Assembly: GCA_938007965.1 (NCBI GenBank)
Contig: CALLMH010000057.1
Span: forward strand, 1 to 64,000
Direction of reading: 5' to 3'
Length of the DNA stretch: 64,000 bases
Origin: an uncultured Saprospiraceae bacterium
GTDB lineage: Bacteria > Bacteroidota > Bacteroidia > Chitinophagales > Saprospiraceae
Of this stretch, positions 1 through 7,887 are shown in pieces. The notes under the pieces are model-generated. The model was not told where the DNA came from. It did not search any database and worked only from the letters and a program-made list of their open reading frames with translations. A program made the translations under genes and the position numbers. The stretch's first letter is position 1, and every line of letters starts with the position of its first letter.

Positions 1-128
1 ATAAAAATTACTCCTTTTGATAGTGCAATTCTTTTGACTACAGTGCTGGGAGAATTTTCCCGAGTGTTTGTTCCTTTGTCTCAAGACACTCTATAAAAAT
101 TACTCCTTTTATAAAAATTACTCCTTTT
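1..128. repeat. Three copies of an 18-bp direct repeat
   Basis: The 18-base word ataaaaattactcctttt occurs at 1-18, 93-110 and 111-128; the last two copies abut head to tail. Copies one and three are both followed by GA. The third copy supplies the last codons and stop of the small minus-strand gene at 118-303, so the gene end lies inside the repeat. The first copy begins exactly at the window edge, so a longer array with a 92-base step may continue outside. Function is unknown. Confidence 0.8.
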
Positions 129-303
129 GAAATTCAGTGTCAAATCTGTTATAAATTATTTCAGGATTAATCAATGGCAAATTGCCACATTCGAACATGA
201 TCTTGGTTGACCTCAATGGTAATTCCTTTTCTAAAAAATCATCGGTCGTAACTAGTGTTACGTAACCATCAGGTTTTACCTCTTTAATTTTGTAACAATT
301 CAT
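118..303 (-). CDS. Small hypothetical protein, paralogue of its upstream neighbour
   Basis: This 61-residue protein of unknown function has no signal peptide or membrane segment and is predicted cytosolic. It aligns over its first 50 residues with the product of the gene just upstream: both start MN, then share a KI...KPD segment, an E-x-P-x-R-S block, a Met about six residues later and an INPE/VNPE motif. It starts with ATG 21 bases after the neighbour stops, so the two are probably cotranscribed. The stop codon lies in an 18-bp repeat. The small size and pairing would suit an antitoxin, but no toxin partner is visible and no family was recognised. Confidence 0.5.
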   Translation of the reverse strand: MNCYKIKEVKPDGYVTLVTTDDFLEKELPLRSTKIMFECGNLPLINPEIIYNRFDTEFQKE

Positions 304-324
304 GACTAACTATTTTAATGTGAT

Positions 325-489
325 CTATAAATGAAGTAAGAGTGATTCTGGATTTACTATTTGGATCAAACCATCATCTACCATCTTACGTAATGATCTT
401 CTAGGAATCTCAGAAATTCTCTTATTTGAAGGTGACAAGAGCCTTATTCTATCCGGCTTAGATTCACCAATAATTTTGAACAAATTCAT
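325..489 (-). CDS. Small hypothetical protein, first gene of a paralogous pair
   Basis: About 54 residues, charged and soluble, of unknown function. The ATG at 489 is preferred over an upstream GTG (546), because the extra codons would be encoded by a perfect hairpin and because residue 1 from this ATG aligns with residue 1 of the downstream paralogue. Shared features are MN-x-x-KI, KPD, E-I-P-R-R-S, a Met, and a terminal VNPE motif. Two similar small genes in tandem suggest local duplication followed by strong divergence. No family was recognised. Confidence 0.5.
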   Translation of the reverse strand: MNLFKIIGESKPDRIRLLSPSNKRISEIPRRSLRKMVDDGLIQIVNPESLLLHL

Positions 490-524
490 ACCATTCAATT
501 TTTTAAGTGAAAAAATAGGTAAGG

Positions 525-549
525 GAAGTGCTATGAAACATAGCACTTC
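525..549. promoter_or_regulatory. Perfect 11-bp hairpin in the leader of the small gene pair
   Basis: gaagtgctatg (525-535) and catagcacttc (539-549) are exact inverted copies separated by only three bases. On the minus strand the hairpin lies 36 bases upstream of the ATG at 489 and is followed about eight bases later by a T-rich stretch. It could be an attenuator-like terminator in the leader or a protein-binding site. Confidence 0.55.
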
Positions 550-605
550 TTGAAATTATACGATTACACCTGTCATTAGGTCATAATCAAACCAAATACA
601 GCAAT

Positions 606-1037
606 TTACTTAATTTTTATTTTGCGGACTGGTTTAGATTTGGCTTCCTCTTTTTTAGGAACATAGATAGACAAGACTCCATCAGTACAGGCTGCAGTTA
701 TCTTATCAGAATCCACAGAAGATGACAAGCTAAAAGATTTAGAAAAGCTACTCTTAGTAAAACCTCTGACTATATAAGATTGAGATTCCTTGTCAGTCGA
801 GTCTTCTTTAGAATGTGATACGGTTATTAATCTCCTATCTACTTGGATGTCAAAATCACTTTTTTGATACCCAGGAACCGAAAGTTCTATCAGGTAGTGA
901 TCATCGTTTTCGATAATATTGGTTTTAGGCAGCATCAGGTTGCTACCTCTCAAAAAATCATTGCCAAACCACTCTTCGATTACGTTTGAGAGCATTGGCT
1001 TTTTTACACCATTAGGTGTTAATGCTAAAGCTGTCAT
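606..1037 (-). CDS. Small heat shock protein, Hsp20/alpha-crystallin family
   Basis: A 143-residue ATP-independent chaperone that holds unfolding proteins in the cytosol for later refolding. The alpha-crystallin domain spans roughly residues 36-130: an N-terminal arm containing EEWFGNDF, beta strands including HYLIELSVPGY, and the conserved DGVLSIYVPKKE (the G-x-L signature) before a Lys-rich tail ending KPVRKIKIK, which carries the I-x-I type C-terminal anchor. Length is normal for the family. It is monocistronic; a 16-bp perfect inverted repeat lies about 100 bases upstream and may be its control site. No CIRCE element was seen. Confidence 0.93.
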   Translation of the reverse strand: MTALALTPNGVKKPMLSNVIEEWFGNDFLRGSNLMLPKTNIIENDDHYLIELSVPGYQKSDFDIQVDRRLITVSHSKEDSTDKESQSYIVRGFTKSSFSKSFSLSSSVDSDKITAACTDGVLSIYVPKKEEAKSKPVRKIKIK

Positions 1038-1133
1038 AATTAAACATTTTTAGGTTTAAGAATAATATTTGAATTTATAGATTCAGTAATCTATGATCTA
1101 TACAGTACAAAGTAAATGCCATTACAAATATTC

Positions 1134-1178
1134 TGTCATTTTTTCATATTGCTTATTTTCACATATGAAAAAATGACA
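1134..1178. promoter_or_regulatory. 16-bp perfect inverted repeat upstream of the Hsp20 gene
   Basis: tgtcattttttcatat (1134-1149) is repeated exactly in inverse orientation at 1163-1178, with a 13-base spacer. It sits between the end of the LptF/G gene (1336) and the start of the Hsp20 gene (1037), both on the minus strand. No U-tract follows on that strand, so a simple terminator is less likely than an operator or an mRNA structure. The sequence does not match the HrcA CIRCE element. Confidence 0.6.
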
Positions 1179-1335
1179 TTTTGATCGTGAAAAATTGTCA
1201 GGATAGGAGTTTGAAGGGCTACAATGTATATATGTCATATTCGGAAGTAGGATCACTTATTTATGAATATTCATATACAACTCGACTGGCAAAAACTTAT
1301 GAACACCTCCTGAAATATGTTCATGTAGACTTGAA

Positions 1336-2988
1336 CTACTTATCTATGATTACCTTCTTTTTCTTAAACTTATCAAACAAATTACCAATAAATAAAAACA
1401 CGATATTGGATTCGAATTTGCTATCTCGGAGTGCCTTAATAGTAAGCCATATCGCCACAGGCATGACCAGTAGATTCGCAAACCATGCTGCCAAGATCGG
1501 ATGCATAGTTCCACTTCGGACCAACTTCTCCCCCATGATACTTGTGATGATAAATAACATATAAAATAATATCGCAAACAATAAAGGATATCCGTACCCT
1601 CCCTTCCTAATGATACTACCAAGTGGTGCACCTATAAAGAGAAACACTATACATATCCATGCGAAGCTATACTGCTGATTGAATCTGAGCAAGTATTTAT
1701 TACGCTGATAAGAGAGGGCTTTTATATTTGTCGTTGCGTTTCTAAGGAGATCTTTTCTACGGCTACTAGACTGAGTTGCTTTTATGGGTACATTATTTTT
1801 ATCATCCACAGATATGGTTTCGTACCAATGCGCATAATTAGAAAGTGTATCTATTTGATTTTGAATGATGGTCTTTTTAACCTTTGCCTTTTTAGATTTT
1901 GATCCTTTCTTCTGGGCATCGATCAACTTCTTGACCTTGCTTTTAGTAGTTTCTTTTTGAATAAGAGATTGTGCTTTGTATTTATTTTCGACCACACTTT
2001 TCTCAGAACTGCCATCCACATTTTTTTTAGGTGCTCCTGGTTTTGTTGTATTGTATGTTTCTTGGAGGCGTTTCTTCTTATTCTCTTCCTCGTTAATGAC
2101 TTCGGCAACTAACCTATTCTTCCTCTGATCTACAGAATCAATAGCATTTAACAATTGGAATGTATTGAGCATATCTTCCTTATTTCTATTGATATTGATT
2201 CCATTTTCGTCATCCGTATCGAATTCACTCATATCGAAGACTTTTTTCCACTCTTTGAATTCTGTACGCATAAATGGATACTTCTTTCCAGATCCATCCT
2301 TCTTACGCTCACGCTTCATCTCTCGATATGCTGTCCCATTCTCAAGTTCCATGATGAAGAGGTTGCCATCATCACTGTTGTACATTTTACCTTTTTCGGC
2401 TTTTGTCAAATTCACCAGACTCTTATCAGTATTCGTATGATCATATATAAGGACATCTGTGATCTGATCATCATCTGTCTTCTCATCTACTCGGATCGAG
2501 TACCCTCCAAAATCACGGTTAAATATCTTGGCCTCCATCGCCAATGAAGGTTTCTGCGACTTCATGGCTCGCATTCTTTTTTGGAATTGAAAATTAGCCG
2601 CAGGCTTCAGATAATTAGAAGCAAAAAGTGACAATATTGCGGTCAATAATGCCAATATAATCCCTGGTCTCATGATTCTGATCAGCGATACTCCCGCAGA
2701 TTTCATACTGGATAATTCGTATCGCTCACTCATATTACCAAAGACCATAACAGAGGATAACAATATAGCAATCGGAAGTGCCATTGGGATCTGGGTCACT
2801 CCAAAATATGATATCAACTCTAATAGATCCAATACGGAAAATCCCTTGCCCAATATATCATCAATATACTTCCACAAAAACTGCATCACCAGTACAAACT
2901 GCGCAACAAAAAACGACAGTAAGTAAGGGCCGACGAAGCTTCTCACCACTAATCCATCAATCTTCTTTAATCTATCTATTAAGGCCAT
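1336..2988 (-). CDS. LptF/LptG family permease of lipopolysaccharide export
   Basis: A 550-residue inner-membrane protein of the YjgP/YjgQ (LptF/LptG) family, the transmembrane half of the LptB2FG transporter that lifts LPS from the inner membrane to the Lpt bridge. Three N-terminal membrane segments lie around residues 15-40, 55-85 and 105-128, and three C-terminal ones from about 435 to 520. The family motif GAPLGSIIRKGG follows the fourth segment. Between them is a periplasmic beta-rich region and a long charged Lys-rich stretch (about 285-400) that is much larger than in typical homologues. Starts at ATG; the gene lies 84 bases downstream of the metallophosphatase gene. Confidence 0.85.
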   Translation of the reverse strand: MALIDRLKKIDGLVVRSFVGPYLLSFFVAQFVLVMQFLWKYIDDILGKGFSVLDLLELISYFGVTQIPMALPIAILLSSVMVFGNMSERYELSSMKSAGVSLIRIMRPGIILALLTAILSLFASNYLKPAANFQFQKRMRAMKSQKPSLAMEAKIFNRDFGGYSIRVDEKTDDDQITDVLIYDHTNTDKSLVNLTKAEKGKMYNSDDGNLFIMELENGTAYREMKRERKKDGSGKKYPFMRTEFKEWKKVFDMSEFDTDDENGININRNKEDMLNTFQLLNAIDSVDQRKNRLVAEVINEEENKKKRLQETYNTTKPGAPKKNVDGSSEKSVVENKYKAQSLIQKETTKSKVKKLIDAQKKGSKSKKAKVKKTIIQNQIDTLSNYAHWYETISVDDKNNVPIKATQSSSRRKDLLRNATTNIKALSYQRNKYLLRFNQQYSFAWICIVFLFIGAPLGSIIRKGGYGYPLLFAILFYMLFIITSIMGEKLVRSGTMHPILAAWFANLLVMPVAIWLTIKALRDSKFESNIVFLFIGNLFDKFKKKKVIIDK

Positions 2989-3072
2989 TCGTTTCGATGT
3001 GGTTGCATAATATTCAGACTCAAAACGAAAACACTACGTATATTGTCTGTTATCGTAATATTAAAAGCAAGC

Positions 3073-3993
3073 TTACACAACATAGGTATTCTTACAGCTT
3101 ACACACTTCCCTTTTTTATTTTTTTCAAAGAATACATCCAATCTACCGAGCATGATACCAGCCCATCCCGCTTGGTTGATCACGACTTCTTCTCCTTTTT
3201 TGTTGGTTCTGATATCTGGCTCACTCATAAATGTGTGCGTATGACCGCCAAGGATCATATCGATCTCTTCCGTATTCTCAGCGAGGTGGACATCACTCAC
3301 TTTTTCTTTTTCGTTTCTATATTTATACCCTAAGTGAGAGAGACAGATCACAAAATCACACTTCTCATCATATCTCAACTGCTTACTGATTCTATTTCCA
3401 ACTTCGATCGGATCTTGGTATTGTGTTTCCTTGTATAGTGTTTTGGGCACTAATCCGGATAGTTCTATTCCTAGTCCGAATACACCGATTCTAATACCAT
3501 TCCTGACGAATATTTTATATGGTTGCGTCTTCTTTCTCAGTATAGTATTGTCAAAATCATAGTTGGCAATTAAGAATGGAAAATCAGCATTCGGCATTTG
3601 GTCATGCAATCCATCTATACCCCCATCAAAGTCATGATTCCCTATCGTACAGGCATCATACTTGAGCTCCGACATAAGTTTAAGCTCTAATTCTCCACCA
3701 AAAAAATTGAAATATGGTGTCCCTTGAAATATATCTCCACAGTCGAATAGAAGGACATTATCCTCTGACTTTCTGATTCGATCTACCAGCGTAGCGCGTC
3801 TTGATACTCCACCTTGCCCTTCATTTCTGCTGCCATCCATAGGAAAAGGCTCCACTCTACTGTGTACATCGTTAGTGTGCAGGATCGTCAATCTCGTGAT
3901 ATCATGATCTTCTAATGCTGACAAAGGGATCGTACCAGATGCTAGACCGAGTCCTGACAGTGTCGTTCTTACTATAAAGTCTCTTCTTCTCAT
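3073..3993 (-). CDS. Metallophosphatase, catalytic half of a split 5'-nucleotidase
   Basis: A 306-residue exported metallophosphoesterase of the 5'-nucleotidase/UshA type, which removes phosphate from nucleotides or sugar nucleotides in the periplasm. The di-metal motifs are complete: HTNDVH, FDCGDIF, GNHDFDGG, LSHLG and GGHTHTF. The N-terminus MRRRDF followed by a hydrophobic stretch resembles a Tat signal. The usual C-terminal substrate-binding domain is missing here and is encoded by the gene just upstream, which ends three bases before this ATG. The two products probably act together. Confidence 0.88.
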   Translation of the reverse strand: MRRRDFIVRTTLSGLGLASGTIPLSALEDHDITRLTILHTNDVHSRVEPFPMDGSRNEGQGGVSRRATLVDRIRKSEDNVLLFDCGDIFQGTPYFNFFGGELELKLMSELKYDACTIGNHDFDGGIDGLHDQMPNADFPFLIANYDFDNTILRKKTQPYKIFVRNGIRIGVFGLGIELSGLVPKTLYKETQYQDPIEVGNRISKQLRYDEKCDFVICLSHLGYKYRNEKEKVSDVHLAENTEEIDMILGGHTHTFMSEPDIRTNKKGEEVVINQAGWAGIMLGRLDVFFEKNKKGKCVSCKNTYVV

Positions 3994-3996
3994 AGT

Positions 3997-4761
3997 CTAG
4001 TATTTTATATTTTTGATGCGCTGTGTCTTATCCTGTATGATTTCTCTGTCGCCTTTTGGTTTACTTTTGAGATGATCGATGATAATATCTCTGATCAATA
4101 TGTCTTTATCTGTACGCTTGCTATCTGCAAGAAAGAAGCAATTATCTCCACCATTCGCTATGTAGTCTGCTAGCGCGACGGTATATGTCTTATCTATATC
4201 GAATGGCTCGCCTTTGATCATGATATTTGTTGCCTTGTCTCCTTGTATATCAAGTGATAATGTCTTACTCACAGGCCATCCGCCTTTCTCTGCCACTCTA
4301 TCTAATAGCATCTTAGTCGTCTTACCATCTAGCTCTAGGATGACCAATTTATTATCAAAAGGCATCAACTCATATATATTACCCACGGTTACCTTACCTT
4401 TTGCCAGTGCAGGTACTCGGATACCGCCATAGTTTTGCATAGCCATATCTATATCTACCCCATATATCCTTGACGATTCTTCAAGCAGTGCATCAGAAAA
4501 CCAATTGCCCAATACAGAACTCGGTCTACGCTTTGTCATCTCTTCGGGATTGATAGCTATGACATCATTCATCTGAGCGTCCAATTGCGACTTATAAGGG
4601 GCTATCATTTTATCGATATCCTTATCTGTCGTATTTTTATAATTGACTCGATAGTAACTCGTATCGATATCTGCAGTATATATCTGCTTACTGCACGAAA
4701 CTAAACCGACGAATAGCCCAATTGATAAAATATATTTAACTACCTTTTTCATGCTATTCAT
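3997..4761 (-). CDS. 5'-nucleotidase C-terminal domain lipoprotein
   Basis: A 254-residue lipoprotein (lipobox GLVSC near residue 23) containing only the 5'-nucleotidase C-terminal domain. The region around residues 80-215 has the family pattern: a short N...GNWFSDAL block, the QNYGGIRVPALAKGKVT block and the ADYIANGGDNCFFL block that form the nucleotide pocket. It lacks metal-binding motifs and depends on the downstream catalytic protein. Its ATG directly abuts the stop of the upstream membrane protein gene, which supports one operon of three genes. Confidence 0.87.
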   Translation of the reverse strand: MNSMKKVVKYILSIGLFVGLVSCSKQIYTADIDTSYYRVNYKNTTDKDIDKMIAPYKSQLDAQMNDVIAINPEEMTKRRPSSVLGNWFSDALLEESSRIYGVDIDMAMQNYGGIRVPALAKGKVTVGNIYELMPFDNKLVILELDGKTTKMLLDRVAEKGGWPVSKTLSLDIQGDKATNIMIKGEPFDIDKTYTVALADYIANGGDNCFFLADSKRTDKDILIRDIIIDHLKSKPKGDREIIQDKTQRIKNIKY

Positions 4762-5283
4762 TTACATTATAATATCAATTTCTTTTTTAATTGCACTCTT
4801 GGCCGTTTTGATTGGGCTTCCTCCCATGCTGTCCTGTATTTCCATACATTTCTGAATCAGTGCAGCAGGAGAATTACCCACAGAAGCATCCGCTGAAGCA
4901 GTGGTGACCACATTCTGCATTTGATTTTTTGCCATAGTGATGATCTCCCAAAGTTTTTCCGACACATACACTTGCTGACTCATATTGTGTTCGTACTCTT
5001 GCTGGATCGCCACCAACATGGCATTGCCCATCGACTTAGCATCCATGCTCCCGCCGCTTAGTCTATAACTCAGATTGTCCAATGAGATCCGCTCACAAAA
5101 CATAGCCAATCGTTCGTATGCTTGTAGTTTTACAGGTAGCGTATTCTTAGCTTGTGACTGTTTGAATCTCAATACCTCGGTGCTGTATTGCATGTCTAAA
5201 AATCTCTTCATCAAAAAGTAAACCGTCGCAAAGACTATCAATGCCGGTAATATGTACTTGAGAATTTCTAAAGCTGTTTCCAT
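4762..5283 (-). CDS. Conserved Bacteroidota membrane-anchored protein of unknown function
   Basis: A 173-residue protein with one N-terminal membrane segment (about residues 10-26) followed by a mostly helical cytosolic domain rich in Gln, Met and Lys. It includes the phrases PVKLQAYERLAMFCERI and LVAIQQEYEHNMSQQVYVS. I recognise this as a conserved uncharacterised family common in the phylum, often near housekeeping genes, but no function can be given. It is first in an operon with the split 5'-nucleotidase, with no bases between its stop and the next start. Confidence 0.7.
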   Translation of the reverse strand: METALEILKYILPALIVFATVYFLMKRFLDMQYSTEVLRFKQSQAKNTLPVKLQAYERLAMFCERISLDNLSYRLSGGSMDAKSMGNAMLVAIQQEYEHNMSQQVYVSEKLWEIITMAKNQMQNVVTTASADASVGNSPAALIQKCMEIQDSMGGSPIKTAKSAIKKEIDIIM

Positions 5284-5398
5284 AGCTATTAATCGAAGTT
5301 TTGTTTAGACCGCTAATGTATGAATTTTGTTTATTGAATCAGTTAGTTATCGAAGTATACTTGATATATCTCATAAGAATCAATATACGTAGCATACA

Positions 5399-5785
5399 TT
5401 ACATTCCCATCATAGTAGAAATGAAATCAAACACTACTTGCACAGAAGTATCTATCAAGCTCTCTCGACAATTCCTATAGATAAACGCACAGTCTATCAG
5501 ATCAGTAAACATATGGAATAGTAGTCCAATCCCTATGATCCTAAATGGCCTCTTCAATAACAATAACAGAAAATAAACACATATCGCATAATATGAATGA
5601 AGGTAATGAAAACCTACACTGCATCTATTCGCATCAAATATAGGAGTAGCCAATAAATGATCTAAATCAACTAGCATAGTCGCTAGCAATATCAAATATG
5701 TTTTCTTCCACTCATCTCGAAAAAAAAGGTATGCGATCACAATAGGAAATCCAAAATGTAGAAAGTAGTGGGTAAATGATTGCAT
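5399..5785 (-). CDS. Small integral membrane protein, DUF6122-like
   Basis: About 128 residues with three or four membrane helices. The motifs HYFLHFGFP at the start, DLDHLL in the middle, HYLHSY and HMFTDLIDC near the end form a His/Asp-rich set resembling membrane-bound metal-dependent hydrolases (the YdjM/DUF457 group); the family assignment is from recall. The ATG at 5785 is preferred over an upstream TTG at 5818. It is monocistronic. Enzymatic activity is not established. Confidence 0.65.
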   Translation of the reverse strand: MQSFTHYFLHFGFPIVIAYLFFRDEWKKTYLILLATMLVDLDHLLATPIFDANRCSVGFHYLHSYYAICVYFLLLLLKRPFRIIGIGLLFHMFTDLIDCAFIYRNCRESLIDTSVQVVFDFISTMMGM

Positions 5786-6003
5786 ATCCAGATAAGTTAA
5801 TCTTATGACAAAGATCAAAGAAAAAAAGAACTTTAAAGAATCGAATCGATATTCTATTTAGAAGTAATCTGGTGAAACCAGATGATTAATTTTGTTCTAA
5901 AATTAGTTCCTTTTCCTATCTGGTTATTCGGTGATTATAAAAAGATTCTTTGGTCTAACTCACTCTATAATAGGTTTTAACCTCATCGCAGAAATGGGCT
6001 AAT

Positions 6004-6038
6004 AAAAAAAGGCAAGTAGTTTATTTCACCTACTTGCC
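6004..6038 (-). terminator. Rho-independent terminator of the carbonic anhydrase gene
   Basis: On the minus strand the nine-base arm ggcaagtag and its exact complement surround a ten-base loop, followed by seven T residues. It lies about 30 bases after the carbonic anhydrase stop codon. Confidence 0.85.
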
Positions 6039-6066
6039 ATCTGGTCTGTCTCGTAATTATGATGCT

Positions 6067-6816
6067 CTATTTGAGCATTGTTACTTTACCATCGTCCATA
6101 TCATATAATCCACCGACGATCTTAATTTCACCTTTCTCCTCCATTTCTTTCAATATAGGACTTTGCTTTCTGATTTCCATGATTGTATTTCGGACGTTGC
6201 TTTCGCTTGCCATATGGACAAACTCCTGATTTTTAGAAGTTCTCTCTCCTTCATATTCGACCATATCTACAGCAGGTTTTATTTTTGATAGCATTGAAGT
6301 AATATTTCCTAGTTTCACATCATCGACCGCTGCTTTCACCGCTCCACAGTGTTCATGTCCCATCACCATGATCAATTTTGATCCAGATACTTTACAGGCA
6401 AACTCCATACTACCTAGTATATCATCATTCACAAAATTACCCGCTACTCGAGCTACGAATATATCTCCTATCCCCCTATCAAATACGTCTTCCACAGGTA
6501 CACGACTATCCACACAAGAGAGGACTATCGCCTTAGGAAATTGGGACTTGGTACTCTTTCTTACTTGAGCAGAATGATCTCTAGCCGTCAGATCATTTCT
6601 TACGAATCGCTCGTTTCCTTCTTTTAATGATTGGATGACCATATCAGGGGATAGGGCATCCTGTTGTTCTTTAGTTAGAACATCTTCTACAAGACCTACA
6701 ATTTTATCTTGTTTTTTTTCCTCCAGATGATCTGTTGGATTTTTTTGATTCCCATTTGTGCAGGATGTAAAGATAACAGCAGAAATAAACAGAACGCTTA
6801 AAACAATCTTTTTCAT
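6067..6816 (-). CDS. Beta-class carbonic anhydrase, lipoprotein
   Basis: A 249-residue zinc enzyme that interconverts CO2 and bicarbonate. Zinc ligands are visible as Cys101 in LSCVDSR (with the Asp103-Arg105 dyad) and His154 and Cys157 in GHEHCG, the standard beta-class layout. Unlike cytosolic members it begins with a signal peptide and lipobox FTSC (Cys19), so it should be anchored in the periplasm or outer membrane. It is a single gene with its own terminator. Periplasmic beta-class enzymes usually supply bicarbonate or control local pH; the role here is inferred. Confidence 0.93.
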   Translation of the reverse strand: MKKIVLSVLFISAVIFTSCTNGNQKNPTDHLEEKKQDKIVGLVEDVLTKEQQDALSPDMVIQSLKEGNERFVRNDLTARDHSAQVRKSTKSQFPKAIVLSCVDSRVPVEDVFDRGIGDIFVARVAGNFVNDDILGSMEFACKVSGSKLIMVMGHEHCGAVKAAVDDVKLGNITSMLSKIKPAVDMVEYEGERTSKNQEFVHMASESNVRNTIMEIRKQSPILKEMEEKGEIKIVGGLYDMDDGKVTMLK

Positions 6817-7299
6817 AATTCAATAATTTAAAATGTGAAAATGTTTAATACAATTTTTCAGTAGCCCTATCCAAGTCAACTTTAGTAAAACTACGTTTAA
6901 TGATAGTATAACTATTACTTGTTTCAATATGTTCGAAACGTCAACTAAAATTTTACTTAAAAAATAATTCTTGCTTTGAATATTAAAATCAAGATATATC
7001 TGACTCAAATTTCTCAACCGAAAGGAAGAATGAACTACTACCTAATCCATTATCATTAAGATACTTATATGCATCGAAGTGGCTCAATCACCCATTATAT
7101 AGGGCCTTCCTAATGAAGCTATGATAAGTAATAGAATAAATGATTTTACCGACTACGGCATAGTCACCGCAGTAGCGAAGGTAGTAAATCAGGTAAAGCG
7201 CCTTATTTACTAATAATTATATGCTGTACTAGATTTCTAAATATACAGTTCGGGTTAGTCCATACAATTTCCTTATCAGTCACATGACACTGACTAGTC
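6817..7299. other. Gene-free stretch between the carbonic anhydrase and lipoprotein genes
   Basis: These 483 bases must hold the promoter of the carbonic anhydrase gene at their left end. A 65-codon open frame at 6820-7017 has a low-complexity, Leu/Ile/Asn-rich product and is judged not real. A short inverted repeat gacta...tagtc lies at 7151-7165. Nothing else was recognised. Confidence 0.5.
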
Positions 7300-7815
7300 T
7301 TAATTCCATCGATATTCAGTATTATCCATCGGATCTATATCTTTGAAAGCATCAAAATCTTTGGTTTTACTGTTTTCCCACCAATCTAGATAAGCATTGG
7401 CAACTATTCCTTGTATATCTACGCCCTCCTCTATCTCGAAAGGCTCTTCTTTTCGAATAACAGATGGAGTCAATGATGGAAATCTACCAATTAAGAACTC
7501 ACTGTCTATTGCTACTGCCCGTATCGACTCTATCGTCCATAATACATATATTCCAAGAGCACACTCTGACAAAGCAAAAGAAGATATCATATTCTGAGGA
7601 AAATCTGATATAGATTGACTTTCTGATATATGCTCTAGCAGAGCTGGTATATCCCTAGAAGTAAATGCAGGCAATTCTGGATCTGTATATTCACCTTTTT
7701 TTAATAAATCTATATATGACTCGACAGCTTCATTTGGCCGATCCTGAGATTGATCATCACAACTGTACAAGCATACGAGTGATAGACTTAGTGATAATAG
7801 TATTACACATTTCAT
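7300..7815 (-). CDS. Small lipoprotein, DUF4943-like
   Basis: A 171-residue lipoprotein with a clear lipobox LYSC at Cys19. The pattern ELPAFTSRDIPALL, the FPQNMISS block and the LGIYVLWTIESIRA block match my memory of DUF4943, a family of small Bacteroidota lipoproteins. Its function is unknown. It follows the lyase-like gene by 72 bases on the same strand and probably belongs to that cluster. Confidence 0.6.
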   Translation of the reverse strand: MKCVILLSLSLSLVCLYSCDDQSQDRPNEAVESYIDLLKKGEYTDPELPAFTSRDIPALLEHISESQSISDFPQNMISSFALSECALGIYVLWTIESIRAVAIDSEFLIGRFPSLTPSVIRKEEPFEIEEGVDIQGIVANAYLDWWENSKTKDFDAFKDIDPMDNTEYRWN

Positions 7816-7887
7816 AGGAGTACTTTTGATTCGACCATTGATAAAAAAAGATTAATAATGCACAAAGAGCTAATCCACTCCTTATGT

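Noticed and set aside
1-130. CRISPR array from the repeated 18-bp words
   Set aside because: Only three copies exist, two of them with no spacer between, and no cas gene is visible.
1134-1178. CIRCE/HrcA operator for the Hsp20 gene
   Set aside because: The palindrome sequence and its 13-base spacer do not match the conserved TTAGCACTC-N9-GAGTGCTAA form.
1181-1564. 127-codon plus-strand frame overlapping the LptF/G gene end
   Set aside because: It is mostly antisense to a clear permease gene, and its product has no recognisable motif.
6820-7017. 65-codon minus-strand frame upstream of the carbonic anhydrase gene
   Set aside because: Its product is low in charged residues and dominated by Leu, Ile and Asn, it occupies the place where the downstream promoter must lie, and no family resemblance was seen.
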